Assembly (NCBI GenBank): GCA_002286715.1
Contig: NSJX01000012.1
Location: 333,916-397,915 of the forward strand
Reading direction: 5' to 3'
Length of the DNA: 64,000 bases
Origin: Dentipellis sp. KUC8613
Taxonomy: Eukaryota; Basidiomycota; Agaricomycetes; Russulales; Hericiaceae
Position 1 is the first letter of the stretch. Every line of letters begins with the position of its first letter. The translations under genes and the position numbers were made by a program. Below are positions 1 to 11,953 of this stretch, piece by piece. The notes beneath the pieces are model-generated. The model searched no databases and was not told the DNA's origin. It saw only the letters and a program-made list of their open reading frames with translations.

Positions 1-47
1 TGCCCACCGCCCCTATCTGCATCCTATCTTTACTCACGGCCCTGCAG

Positions 48-1696
48 CACCGTCTGCGCAGACTATGCGCCCATGGTCAACCGCGGCGAGGCGATCGGGT
101 GGTCGGAGTGGTCCACGCTGCCGCTTGAGCAGCAGATGGGCTGGCGCATCCCGATGTCGATCATGCTCAACATGACGCTCCTGCGCCAGGCGCACCCCGC
201 CATCCTCGTCTCGGACTACCTGCGCCTGCACGGGCTGCCGCTCGACACTGAGTTCAGCAACGGCGCGTGGCAGCGCGAGTCGTACCACAAGAACCCGACC
301 GTCTTCGAGGCGGACAAGTCCAAGACGCCGTCGCTCTACGTGATCGAGAACCACTGGTACGACCCGACGGGCTCGATCCGCGTCGACTACATCCCGGACG
401 ACATGAAACTGCGCGGGCACTGGAGCCGCGCGAGCATGACCGACGAGACGGGCCCGACTGGCCGCTGGGCGGAGCAGACGCAGACGCCGGCATTCAAATT
501 GCTCATGTCCGCGCTGTCCGAGAACCAGTTTGCGCTCGACTGGGAGGCGGCGCGCGGCGCGCTGACGGCCGGCGATGGTAACGAGACGTGGGACGTGCAG
601 ACCGACGCAGGCCTGGAACGCGTTCTGCTCGACAACGGCTGGGAGGTCCTCTACACCTTCCGGGGCGCGTAAGTGGCCATCAGCCGTACCCCCTGCGTGT
701 CCTGACGCTGACGCGCACATGCAGCCTCGGCATGGATTACACAAAAACGGTCACAGAACCCGTCCGGCAAGTGGCGCCCCGCGGGACGATCCGCGGGCTG
801 GTGGAGGAGTACCAGGACATCAAAGACGACGTGCTTCTCCTCGCCGGCGAAACTCACCTGGGCCGGAAACCGGTACGTCCGCCCCGCGGGCTCGTCCTTG
901 CATACCGTATCTCTTGCTGACGCGGCGCTGGTCACGCACAGGGCGCTATGCGCTTCACGACGACGGCGACCCGCGCCGACTTTGCGCGCATCGTGCTCTT
1001 CCACCTGCACGCCGTCGACAAGGTGTTCGCGCTCGCGGAGAAGCTGGACAACCGCATGTCGCGCCTGACCGAGGGCCGGCTGTGGATGGGCGCGCACATG
1101 CGCCGCGGGGACTGTGAGTGCTTATACTTCCCGCGCATCAAACGTGAAATGCGGTATACTGATGCCACATGCCAGTCGTCCGAGTCGGGTGGGTGATGGA
1201 GAGCACGCCGGAAGCGCATATCACTAGGGTCGTGCAGCGCCTCGACGCAGGCCGCGAGATACTGCAGGGCCTTACGGATCTGACGACGTACGACGTGCCG
1301 AATGTGAAGCCTGACCAGTCGCAGCTCTACCGCGAACCGCCCGCGACCGACGATCCGTAAGCCCCCCCCCCTCTTCCCCTCCCCCTCCATCTCGTCCCAC
1401 TCTGACCTGGTGTCGTGTATCGCAGATTCTACATCGCGACGGACGAGCGCGACCCGGACGCGCTGGACACCATCGCGTCGCACGGGGCCGTCTTCTTCGA
1501 GGACCTGCTCACGATCGAGGACCGGCGCGAGTTCGGCTGGCCGCTCATGCTCACGGACGTGCGCGCGCTCGTCGAGCAGGCGATCCTCGCGCACGGCGCG
1601 TACTTCTACGCGCACGGCATGAGCTCCGTCGCCGGCGGCATCACGAACATGCGTGCCGCGCGCGGGGCGGATCCACGGACCATCCTGCTCGACTAG
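48..1696 (+). CDS. O-fucosyltransferase-like protein, 5' partial
   Basis: The 3' part of a spliced gene; the 5' end lies outside the window. Exons read as about 48-668, 725-872, 942-1113, 1176-1356 and 1426-1696, all with GT-AG borders and matching phases. Joining exons 3 and 4 creates GAHMRRGDF, which resembles the Arg-containing GDP-fucose binding motif (H-x-R-R-x-D) of protein O-fucosyltransferases. The last exon contains FYIATDERD, the usual late beta strand of that fold (a Thr-Asp pair near the nucleotide site). By family knowledge such enzymes transfer fucose from GDP-fucose in the secretory pathway; the acceptor is unknown here, and fungal members may have other sugar donors. The N-terminal signal or membrane anchor would be upstream of the window. 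The motif assignment is strong; the exact substrate is inference. Confidence 0.72.
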
Positions 1697-2701
1697 CCCT
1701 TGGTCTCAATTCTGGTCCTGGTTCTGGTTTTGGTTCTGGTACCGGGACTGAGAATGAGCTCGAGCGGTGAGTGCACGGACGCGTCTATGGATATAGTCGT
1801 GCGCGATATCGATGAGGCCACGGCCTGTAGCCTATACAACATAATGCTATCTGTAGTCACACCTTACACCCCGCCCCGCCCGCGCTTCACCTGAATCGGC
1901 AGCATCATCGCAATCTCCCCTCTCCCCTCCTTCCCCCCTCCTTCCCTTGCATCCCGCATCCCCGCATCCCACATCAGGCTACGAACGAACTACGAGCTAC
2001 CACCCCTACCCCTATTATCCATACCTACCTAGGACTGTTTCTTGATATTACATAGGACTCTGGCTCGCGACCGGTATCTACCATTTACCACTGTGCCGAC
2101 ATTCCTGTGATCCCTTCGGGGGTAGGATACATGCGGCTAATGAACATATTCTCTATGGATATGTATACGGATATCGATATGGATGTGTCGGGGTTGCTTT
2201 CGGTAGTTGCGAGCACAGAACTACAGCGGTCACGGCGGTATCGACGAGACCAATCAGAACGGATGCAAAACGGATCCAGGAATGCCAATGCTCTGTATGT
2301 GGGTGGGTGTATGTGTGTATGTATGTATAGTAAGTACAGCATGCGCATAATGGTGCGGGGCGGCGATGAGTAGCGGTATTAGGGGGATCTGGTACGGGAT
2401 ACGGGTACGGACTATGGACTATGAGTAGGAGCTATGGTCAAGAAAGGGAGGGCAGTCGTGCGGGTCGTGCATAGTGGATCGTAGGGTGGCGTATGGCGTA
2501 TGGGGTCATCATCAACAGCCGCAAGAACCAGGAACCAGATACCAGAAGCGGAATCAGAGCGAGAACCAGAGCCAACGAAAGAGCCACCAGGAGACCAAGA
2601 GGGCAAAATGCAAAAGTATGCATGGGATGCATGGGGGAATACTGAAGAATAGAGACCGTGACCGTGGTCGTCCGAATCGGATCCGGAGGGCGCGCGCGCC
2701 A
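1697..2701. other. Intergenic, convergent 3' ends
   Basis: About 1 kb between two genes that converge. It holds simple-sequence tracts: a CTGGTT-type tract near 1708-1745, TG/TATG repeats near 2285-2330 and CCAGA-type repeats near 2525-2580. I see no convincing gene. Confidence 0.6.
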
Positions 2702-4237
2702 TCATTGGCGCTGTGCAGTCCACCACATGGGCGAGCCCTTGAATATCCAGACCTCCCTCCTGCTCCCGAGTCCGAGAATGCCGCGCCGCGCGAGTGGCAC
2801 GCTCGCGTCGAGCTTGAACGCCATGTCGTTGATGAACTTGAGGATGTGTGCGATGAACAGGTTTTTGTCCGGCCCCAGCGCTGCAACACCAGCAACCCAT
2901 ACAGTACGAAACACAAAACACGAAACACAAAACATGTGCCACGGGGGTCAGTGAGCACCGAAGCCGGGAACGGAGGATGGGCAGCACTCACCGTCGATGC
3001 CCTGCTTCAGGTAGATGTAGAGCACGTTCTGGCCCTCGGCGACGTTGTCGCTTTTGATGCGGTGCGGGAACGCCGTGCGCAGGCTGAGCGCGAGCGACTG
3101 GCTGACCGCCGCGGGGGGGTCGACGAACTCGATCGTGTCGCCCGCGCCGTTGATCATCATCGTGAAGAAGTGTGCGCCGGGGTCGGCGGGCGCTTTCACG
3201 AAGACGAGCCGCGGCGGCTTGAACTGGGTACGGCACCGCGAGAGTGAGATATTGGGATATCGGGTGCGATGATGTCATCGATGCTTTGTACTTACCGCGT
3301 GTCCTGTATCTATCGTGGTGAGATAGACGTAGCCCTGCCATGAACAGATGAGCAGGCGGTGCGACAAGTATAACAAACCACTAACTTGGTTACCCAGAGC
3401 CCAAAATATCTTGCAGATCAACCGTTGCACGCTAACGAACAAGGGAAAGAAGCATCGACATCGCGAACGAACATGCGCAATTGCAGAAAGCCCCTACTTG
3501 ACAGCGTCCTGCGGCCGCATGTTCCACGGGCCGCCGGAGAAGTGTGCGTGCCAGTGGTTGTTCGTGAGCGTCTCGCGCGGCGGGCCGGGCGACCACGACG
3601 ACGCGCACCAGGCGCTGATGACCTGGTTCAGCTCGTCGATGGTCGATTTGTACGCGATGTTGCTCACGTCGATGTCGTTCGGCGCGCTGATCGACAGGAA
3701 GATGTGGTCTGCGCCGCGTGCGAGGATGCGTGAGCGATTTGGATGCGATACGCGCCCGGAGGCAGTAGCAGGGCGCGGGTCGCGGAGCGGAATGCGCGCA
3801 CCTGGTTCCACGCGGACACTCGAGTTCGTCCGTGTACGTGACAGCGAGTCGAGGCGGGGGCGAGCATCGCCGCCCGATGTCGTCCGGCTTCGGTTCACGG
3901 AGATGGCAGCAGCGGCGATCTTGGAGCGTTCGACCTTTCTAATCGCAGGCTTGAGCGGCTTCGACCCGGACCCGCTGTTTGAGTTGTGGTGGTGGTTGCT
4001 TGTGGTGTGCCTGCGCGTCGGATACGGTGTCTGCGTGCGCTGGCTCTGCGGCTGTGGTGCCGGCATCTGCACCTGCTGGACAGCAGGCGAGGTGTATCCC
4101 GCTGGAAAGGGCACGGCCGCGGCGTACTGTGCCATGGCCTGCTGGGCATACTGCTGTTGCGGCTGGTAGTAGGGCTGGGTATACTGGTATGCTTGTGGCT
4201 GGCCATTGTAGGAGGGGTATTGGTAGTACTGAGACAT
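2702..4237 (-). CDS. Conserved-looking fungal protein of unknown function, Gln/Tyr-rich N-terminus
   Basis: Not recognised. The start is the ATG at 4235-4237, where a Tyr/Gln/Pro-rich low-complexity N-terminus begins (MSQYYQYPSYNGQPQ). It is followed by a basic Ser/Arg/Thr linker and then a folded-looking region with DHIFLSISAPNDIDVSN, HWHAHFSGGPWNM and, after two introns, GYVYLTTIDTGHA, FTMMINGAGDTIEFVDPP and a C-terminal exon with LFIAHILKFINDMAFKLD and EVWIFKGSP. The globular C-terminal half looks conserved, the N-terminus disordered. The first donor is uncertain: GTAGGG (3497) gives the wrong phase, and GTCAAG (3503) restores the frame. The gene is divergent from MPC1 with about 300 bp between the starts. 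No catalytic motif is visible, so no function is proposed. Confidence 0.7.
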
Positions 4238-4540
4238 GAGAGGCGGGGAGAAAGGAGAGAAGACGCCGAGGAGGGCAACGTGCCCTATTACCTTTTCCAA
4301 ATTCGGATTCGGAGTCTGGACATTGGTCGGGGGAACAGCGCGGGGAAGGCGGAAAAGACAGCGTACGCTTGCGGGGTAGCCGTGCAATCGGGCGTCGGGG
4401 ACTGGCAAGGCGGGCGTCGGTCGGCGGGGAGGAGAGAGGGCGGGAGGCGCAGAGGGAGTGGCTGGGGCCCCGCGCGCGCCGGAAAGTGAAGTGAGAGCGA
4501 TGTGAGCGCGCGTCTAATCCACACTTGTCTCCGTTATACC
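4238..4540. promoter_or_regulatory. Divergent promoter region between an unknown gene and MPC1
   Basis: A 303 bp stretch between two divergent start codons. It is pyrimidine/purine-rich with no clear TATA box. It must hold the regulatory sequences of both genes, but no individual site can be named. Confidence 0.45.
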
Positions 4541-5157
4541 ATGGCCTCAACTTTCGTCCACTGGCTGCGCTCCCCTGCTGCCCGCGAATATTTCTTCAGT
4601 ATGTCCCCATATTGTCTCTGTGTGTGTGCTGGCTGACGCGCTCGTCGTACAGGCACTCATTTCTGGGGCCCAGTTCGTCATTACTCGCGCGATGCGTGCA
4701 TACGACATGACAGCTCACCTTTCGCCGTTCCTCTAGGTAGCTAACTGGGGCCTGCCCCTTGCTGCTCTTGCAGACTTGAGCAAAGATGAAGAGGTTATCT
4801 CGGGCGCGATGACCACCGCCCTCGCGTCCTACTCGTGAGTGATCCTGCGCTACGTTCTCGCACCCACCCTAACGGAGTTTGTTGCAGCATGGTGTTCATG
4901 CGCTTCGGTATGCTGTCCCAGTTCCCTCTGCACATGTCCCTCGATCTCACCTCTTCCTTGCAGCATGGCGCGTGCAGCCCCGGAATTACCTCCTCTTTGC
5001 CTGCCATGCGACCAACGCCGCTGCCCAGCTGACACAAGAGTACCGTTTCGTGAACTACTGGTACAGGGGCGGCAAGGAGGCAAAGGAGAAGGCAAATTTG
5101 GCGGCACCGAAGGTGCTCGAGGCCGTCAAGGCAGCGCAGGTCGAGCCGTCCAAGTGA
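4541..5157 (+). CDS. MPC1: Mitochondrial pyruvate carrier subunit 1 (MPC1)
   Basis: Five exons: 4541-4598, 4653-4672, 4737-4834, 4888-4907 and 4964-5157, total 390 nt (129 aa). All junctions are GT-AG and in phase. Two exons are only 20 bp long. The joined protein contains [17 protein letters not shown], the hallmark of MPC1, then [26 protein letters not shown] and [16 protein letters not shown], the second and third membrane segments. The length fits the family (about 110-130 aa). MPC1 pairs with MPC2 in the inner mitochondrial membrane to import pyruvate. The C-terminal tail is Lys/Ala/Glu-rich. Identification is secure. Confidence 0.96.
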
Positions 5158-5317
5158 CCCCTCTGCACTACATTCCCTCCTGCTGTCACTGCACCCCACA
5201 TAGATTGTATCTTATAATATCTTGAAGCTTTCTGGGTATACATCTTCACGCGACATGATATACGGTATACCGAGCACTGTACACACTGCTATAGTTACAG
5301 TTGCCTGAGCCCTATGC

Positions 5318-8300
5318 TCACCAAAAGCCGTCGTCCCCGTCCCCGTCGCCTTTGCGCTTCTTGCTGCTGCCCTGCGCAAGCACCTGCCGCTCATACATCT
5401 CCGCGACCTGCGCGTCTCCGTAAGCCACCGCATCGCCGTCCCCAACAAATAGACACGACACTCACTTGGTCAGGCCCCGTCGCGTCATCAGCGTTCTTGT
5501 CGTCCCGGACCCGAATGAACCGGGGAAACCGTAACGAGATGCCCCGTTGGTCAATCTGCCAACCGACAGTCATTCAGCCATTCAATTCAGTCCCAAGAAT
5601 GCGCCCGGACCGCGCGACGCACCAATCCCATCGCGGCCGTATACACAGGGCTCAGGCTCAGGTCGGCCGTGAGCACCTCCCACACGACGCGCGGCTCGAA
5701 CCACACGTCCGGCTTCGCGCCGCCCGCCTTGATGTCCCCGCGGCACTTCTCGAGCTCGAGCGGCCGCAGCGCGTCCCAGTGCGCGGCGAGCGCCTCCTCG
5801 CTGAACCCCGTGCCGATCTTGCAGATCGTCTGGTACTCCTCCGAGTCCGCGTCGTAGCACGCGAGCAGGAACGCGCCGTACACGTTCGTGCGTTTGCCCT
5901 TGCCGTAGTACCCGCCCACGACGACCAGGTCGAGCGAGTCCCCGACGCCCGCGAGGTAGTCTTTCTTCAGCTACGGCGCGGATGCGACGTCAGTACAGCT
6001 TGAAGGAAAGAGAGGTGGAACTGACCTTCAGCCAGTTCACACTGCGCCGACTCGGCTCGTAGTGGCTGGCCTCGGACTCCAGCATCTTGACCATCAGGCC
6101 CTCGCAGCCGTCCTTGACGCTCTCATCCAAGAACGCCTGGATGTCCTCCGTCGACTCGTTGTCCGAGGACTTGGCGAACTGGAACTCGAAATCGACAGGC
6201 TGGAAGTGCTCCCGCAGGAGCTCTCGTCGTTCGGTCAGATTGCGATGGAGCAGTGGCTGAATGGTGAGTCGAGAATTCAGATATATACATATGTTGTCTT
6301 TTCTTCGTGTGGAGCGCTGTACGCACCTCGCCATTCAGGTAGAGCAGATCGAACGCGAACAGGCAGACGCGAACTTGGATATCCTCAACCTTGACATCCT
6401 TCCGCTTGCGCTTGCTCAGCTCCTGGAAGGGCATAAGCTTGCCCGTACTCCGGTCAATAGCGACCGCCTCTGCATCAATAACGAACGACTTGGTCGACTC
6501 CTTGATGCACTGCGCAAACCCAATCATTCAGCACCCACCCACAACACATCGAGCATACCCGAAAAAAAGAACCCACATGAGGCAGCTGCTCCACCAAATC
6601 GGGATACTTCTTGCTCATGTCCTCCGAGTTCCTGCTGAACACGCCCACCGTGCCGTCCTCGAGCCGGTGCACCTGCGCGCGCTCGCCATCGTACTTGTAC
6701 TCGCACGTGAAGCGCTTGCCCTCGAAGCGGTCGAGCACCTCGCCGATGGCCTTGGTCGGCTTCGCGAGCATGGGCTTGAGCGGCACGCCCGGGGTGAGCT
6801 TGCATTTGTCTTGTAAACCCGCGATGCCGACTTCGAGGAGCGCCGGGATGACTTTGTCGTAGCTGGGGAGCTCGCTGCGAGGAGGGGAGATTTTCATTAG
6901 CCGTTCACTTGCATACAAGTAATGAGAAGAGACCGTACCTGTAAACAGACTTTACCACATGAGCACCTTCCTCCAACCGAGTGGCAAGTTTCTCCTTGTT
7001 CCACTTCTTCGACGCTGAAAGCAGAAGAACGGTCAACTTCACACCACCCTTTCCTGTCTATGACACTTACCTCGCTGCTGCTCCGCCAAAACAGCCGCAT
7101 GGGCCAACGCAACAAGCACCGTGCGCTCTGCATTGCCGATCCGGAGCTTGCCTTCCAGACTGCGGACGATGTACTTCGCCTCCTGGCCTTGACACGCGGC
7201 TAGCAATTTTGTGATGATGGACACTTTCTTATTTTGCGACTGAGTGGTGATTGCCATTGTCAGTATCAGGGAGGCGAGAGAGACTGAAGGATTGGGGCTT
7301 ACAGAATGCCCAGAGCTAAGGGCGATTTCCTTCAGGTTAGCGAAGACGAATGGGACTGTCAGTGGTTTTGGCTTGAAGAGGGTTTTCTGCATGTTCTTAG
7401 AGTTCTGTAGGAGAATATGAGCTCTTTCGCTAGAACTCGTTTAAGTGAGAGAAGGTGAAAATACCATAGCGACGAGCCCCAAGTCGCCCTCCTTCTTGAG
7501 GTCCGACTTGATGATGGCGAGACTGCGTCCTGTCGACTCTCCGATAGCTTTGATCAGAAGGCTCTCGCCAATACCTAGTTCTATGCCGATATAGTCTGGA
7601 CTCAGCTGAATGCAGAGTTAGTATCATTGTAGAATGAATTGTTGTCCTCAGTGCGAAACGTACTCGGTTAATGCAAAGGTACACAGTCCGCAGAAGCGAG
7701 TCGGTGTCTCCCTCCTTGCTCCTCTCGATCACGAGCAGCAATAGACTGGTGAGCAGAGATGTCTTCTCTATTCGCTTGGTCGTCGCCTCGATGAGCGCGA
7801 ATGTCTTCGCCAATGCCGCGTATGGCACCCTGCAGCGTATGTTCACCTAACAGTCATAAACGGATGATGATGGAACTACATACGGTGCGCCGACTTTCCA
7901 CCCCCCAGGGATGTCGACTTCAGCTCTCCGATCCAGCGCAGCTTCCGCACTACGTCCCCCACCGTTTAGTTGCCCAAACACAACACCATAGCAGATAGCG
8001 AAACAGACACACTTTTTAGACGCAACCTTCTCCTCCTCGATCTCCTCTTCACTGTCATCCTCGAGCTCCTCCTCGCCTTCATCAGCAGCAGACGAAGACG
8101 CCGCCGCCTCATCGACCTCCTTCTCCTCTTCCTCGGCTTTCTTGACCTTATCCTTCGCTTTGCCCTTGCCCTTGGCAGATGCTGCGCTCTTCGCAGCTGC
8201 AGCTTCTTTCTTCGCAGCTGCAGCATCCTTCTTCGCGGCTACGGCTTCCTTCTTTGAAGTAGCAGCCTCCTTCGTGTCCGCGGCTTCCTCGTCTACCTCC

Positions 8301-8953
8301 ATATCGTCCTCCTTCGGTGCGGGTTTCTTGCCTTTGCCTTTGGGAGGACCAAACTTTCGCGGCGCCTCTGCAGCGGCAGCAGGACTCGCGCTCCGCGAGC
8401 GACTTGCTGTTATACAACCACGACCGTTAAATCCATCCATAACAGCACGAACCACGCTGACTCTGAGAACCTACCTGTGCCTTGACTTGCAGCCTCCTCT
8501 TCGTCATCTGACTCGATAACGCGGCGCTTCTTCGCTTGAGGCTGTTGGGCAGAACGGGCTGGCAAACGCGAAGTTAATCACAGGCGCAACGGCCCCGATA
8601 CCCACGCGACTGCGAAACGTACCTGGCGACTTAGCTGGCGAACTCGGTTGCTTGCGCTTCTCAGGCGCATTGGAAGCTGTAGCTGCAAGAAACGCATACA
8701 TCAGCACTCACAACACCAACACGACTGAAATGAGCATACGGGTTGCCACATTCTCCTCCTTCTCTTCCTCCCTCTCCACCTTCTCCTTGCCAGAGCCCGA
8801 CGCGCTCGTACCAGCCTCCTTTTCCTCCTCCTTGGCCCCTTCCTTGGCCTCCTCTTTCACCTCCTTCTTCCCCTCCTTCCCCTTCTTCTTCCCGCCCCAC
8901 AAATCCGCCAAACTCGTCTGCTGTGGCGGCGGGCCCTTCTTCCCAGGCGGCAT
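5318..8953 (-). CDS. CDC9: ATP-dependent DNA ligase I
   Basis: Long, intron-rich gene (more than ten exons) for an enzyme of roughly 800 aa that seals nicks in replication (Okazaki fragments) and excision repair. The N-terminus [19 protein letters not shown] carries a PCNA-interacting-like box (Q-x-x-L-x-x-L-W), followed by a long Lys/Glu/Ala-rich disordered linker (8030-8900). The DNA-binding domain (about 6900-7900) comes next. The nucleotidyltransferase motif I is [13 protein letters not shown] (adenylated Lys in K-Y-D-G, near 6690-6710); motif III is [11 protein letters not shown] near 6460-6500 and motif [11 protein letters not shown] near 6090-6115. The OB-fold part contains [20 protein letters not shown] and ends with [10 protein letters not shown] and a [14 protein letters not shown] tail. 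The gene symbol follows yeast CDC9. Start chosen at the first Met before the PCNA-like box. Confidence 0.95.
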
Positions 8954-9945
8954 CTCGAAGAACTTGCCTTCCAATTCCTCTATATCAGCAAAGCACATAT
9001 GCAGACAACGCGGATGTCCTGACCTAGAGTCTGCTGACGGCCCATGTACCGGTAGCGGTGGACAGTGCTGCTGCTGACGCTGGTGCTGGTGAGTCTGAGA
9101 CGCGCGACGCGTGCAGCAAGCATCGAACAGACGCGTCGAGATCCGCGTGTTACGCGTTACCCGCACCCAGTCATACGCGTCACGCGCACCGCCTACGCGG
9201 CTGTGGCACTCAGGCTCAACTGCGGAAACCATGACTCGGAAGTGCTCAGGTGTACTCTAGTAGACATCATGCATGCATTGTGCAAAGCCTCTCATTCCAA
9301 GTTCCTGTCACAGAGTATACAATTGCAATGAGAAAATAAACATGAGAGAGTAAGGAGCGTCAGGTGGCGGAGAAAGAAAGAACCCGGAAAGCGCACATCA
9401 ACATAAACATCAACGGAAACAGACTCAGACTCGGAAACGGAAACACAGACACGAAAGGCCCTCGGAAGCAGCAGCAGCAGGAGTAGTAGTAGAAGAGAAC
9501 GGAAATAGCGAGATGGGATGGGAGGGAACTGGGAAAGACGGCAGCCAGCCTCAGCCTTGTACACGAAACGTTCGTAAAGCATGCACCGACACCGACGACG
9601 TGAATGAGACGGAGATGGAAAGAAGGGATCGTAAATGGGGATGGGATGGGATGGGTAGAATGCAATCAAGAGATGGCACTGGTATGTAGGCGCAGTCCTG
9701 GCTCTGGCACCCGTTCGACGGCCTCGGGTGGGTGGATCGGGGAGGCAAGGGGGACGTCGAAAGGATGCCCTTTCCATGAGGCGACAGAGGTTGGCTTCTC
9801 CGCCCAACGACCCGGTCTCCCGGGCCGCCGCACACAACTTTCAACTATAATCGTATAACCCACGGTAATTGGAGCACTTGCAGAGAACCTAAGCGGCGCT
9901 CATCATACTGCGGGGTCGGGGGAGCATGAGAGGAGCATGCCTGTA
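8954..9945. other. Intergenic between DNA ligase and PPZ phosphatase genes
   Basis: About 990 bp upstream of DNA ligase I and downstream of the phosphatase gene. It contains a purine-rich GGGATGG tract around 9640-9660 and CAGCAG/TAGTAG runs around 9470-9500. ORFs on both strands lack recognisable protein features. Expected contents are the ligase promoter and the phosphatase 3' UTR. Confidence 0.5.
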
Positions 9946-11583
9946 TCATGAAGGTTCAACGGACCTTTTCCGCTTCGCCTTGGTCATCTCCTTCCGCAAT
10001 GCGGGTCCATCTAGTGGCTTGAGCAACTCGAAGGCACATAACAAATCTTCCGATACACTGCAAACGCCCTGTCAGCTCGTGACACCCCTTCACATTCAAC
10101 AGAGATACTATACCTCATGCAAGCACCGTAATTATCAAATTCTGATGAAACCAATGAGTCACAACGCACGCTGCAGACATCGTAGTCTGGGCTTACCTCC
10201 ACAATAATTAGGCGCACTGAACACAGTCACCAACGTCCGATCGTTCCAGAACTCGTACCCGTCCTCCACCACCATATGCGCCCGACATATCAAGTCCATG
10301 TCATAACGAACGAGGAAGTCGTTTATGATCGCCTTCCCAAAGCAGTAACTGACTCCTCGCTCGTTGTCTTCCCAGTCAAGCGCCGAATCGGAGGGGTCTG
10401 ACCACAGCAGGTCGTTCAGGAGCCCGTAGTCCGGCACGTCCGTGGGCCGCTGGAGGGCCTTGATGTCCTCCATGGACTGCAGCGACGGCGAGAGGCCGCC
10501 GTGGACGCAGAAGATCTTCGAGGCGACAATGGCTGCGATCGGCAAGCAGTTGAACACGTCGATGAACGTCTTCCACGTCTTGATATTACACCGCCGTTTG
10601 CACTCATCATAGAAGCCATACACTGCGGGTATAATTAGCATCGCGCGCGCTCTAGAACGTGCAGCCCGCCGCGCACCTCGTGTGACATTCGCGCATTCGT
10701 GATTTCCTCGGAGGAGGAAGAAGTTCTCGGGATACTTGATCTTGTAGCACAGCAGGAGGAGGATCGTCTCGAGGCTCTGCTTGCCGCGGTCGACATAGTC
10801 GCCGAGGAAGAGGTAGTTCGCGGCGGGCGGGAAGCCGCACATCTCGAACAGGCGGATGAGATCCGAGTACTGCCCGTGCACGTCGCCGACGATCTTGACC
10901 GGCGGCGAGAGCTCAATGAGCGTCGGCTGGCTGAGGAACACCTCGCGCGCGGCCTGGCATATCGCGACAATCTCGACGTTCTTCAGGCAGAGCGACTTGC
11001 TGACCTTGCCCGTGTACCCGACGTCGAGCAGCCGCTGGATCATGTCGTCCACATCGAACGACTTGAGCTTGTCCTTGCCCGTGCCTAATCCGGCAGAGCC
11101 GATAGATTCGCCCAGAGGCACGCTGCTCGCCGACGCAGACGTTAGCGAGCCGGTATTGTTCAAGATGGTGGTTGTCGGGGGAATGTCGAGTGGGGGCGGC
11201 TTGTGATTGTTCAGCGGGGACGAGGACGGTGACGAGGATGGCGCAGCAGACGAGTTGGGGTCGGACGACGCCTGACCCTGGGTCGCAAGCTTGTTAGTTC
11301 CCGCCGCCGAGGCGGACGGCCGCGAGCCGCTGCCACTGGGTGCTAAAGGGTCGCCATTCGGGCTGGAGACGTTGATGGAGGGGTTCGTCTGCCCGTTGGG
11401 ATGGCCAACGCCGTTTCCGGCCTTGCCCTGGGCGTTTGCGGCGCTGCTGACTGCGTCGGCGGCGCCGCCATGGGACGAGTCTGTGTGGTCGTTCGTAGAA
11501 TCGTGATTGGCAGAGTCAGTGGCGGAGTCCTTCTCCTTGTCCCGGCCGCTCCGCCTCGACTTCTTAGAGGGTTGTTGGCCCAT
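9946..11583 (-). CDS. PPZ1: PPZ-type serine/threonine protein phosphatase
   Basis: The start at 11583 gives [11 protein letters not shown], an N-myristoylation-type start (Gly2) like yeast Ppz. A roughly 190-residue Ser/Asn/Pro-rich disordered extension precedes the catalytic domain. The PPP core motifs are all present: [14 protein letters not shown] (GDxHG), [14 protein letters not shown] (GDxVDRG), [10 protein letters not shown] (GNHE), FCVHGGLSP, and [15 protein letters not shown] (RAH). A 28 bp exon (about 10114-10141) encodes EFDNYGACM, and the last exon gives [14 protein letters not shown] followed by a short basic tail ending at 9946. Ppz phosphatases regulate cation (K+/Na+) homeostasis and cell integrity and are inhibited by Hal3-type proteins; that role is by family. 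The ligand-coordinating residues are intact, so it should be active. Confidence 0.93.
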
Positions 11584-11953
11584 GGGAAGAGCCTGGGCGG
11601 ACGAAGAGGGCGAGCCTGGCTGCGGAGATTGCGAGCGAGACTTTGAGAGTCTACTTGCAATAGCGGAGAGGAGAGTGGGAGCCAGGATGGACGACGGGGG
11701 GAGAGGGAGGAGGAGGAAAGGGAGCGGCGCGAGTACAAGACAAATGCGTGGCGGGGCCCATATCACTCTGGCTTGGCCGACGCTGTTTGGTCCCTATTTG
11801 GTCATCCCGCCGTGCCTCCCCCCTCCCTCTTCATCTTGCTCACACAGACGACAGCGAGCGCATAGGCAGTACTACTCATTGGCGTGCATATATAGCTTAC
11901 TGCGACATGAAATGATACGGAATGCAATCGCAAATCATACTCTCCTCTCCTCC
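11584..11953. other. Intergenic: PPZ promoter and S11 3' region
   Basis: 370 bp between the phosphatase start and the stop of the ribosomal protein gene on the same strand. The first 180 bp is purine-rich on the plus strand (CT-rich in the direction of transcription), as is common in fungal core promoters. No other gene seen. Confidence 0.5.
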
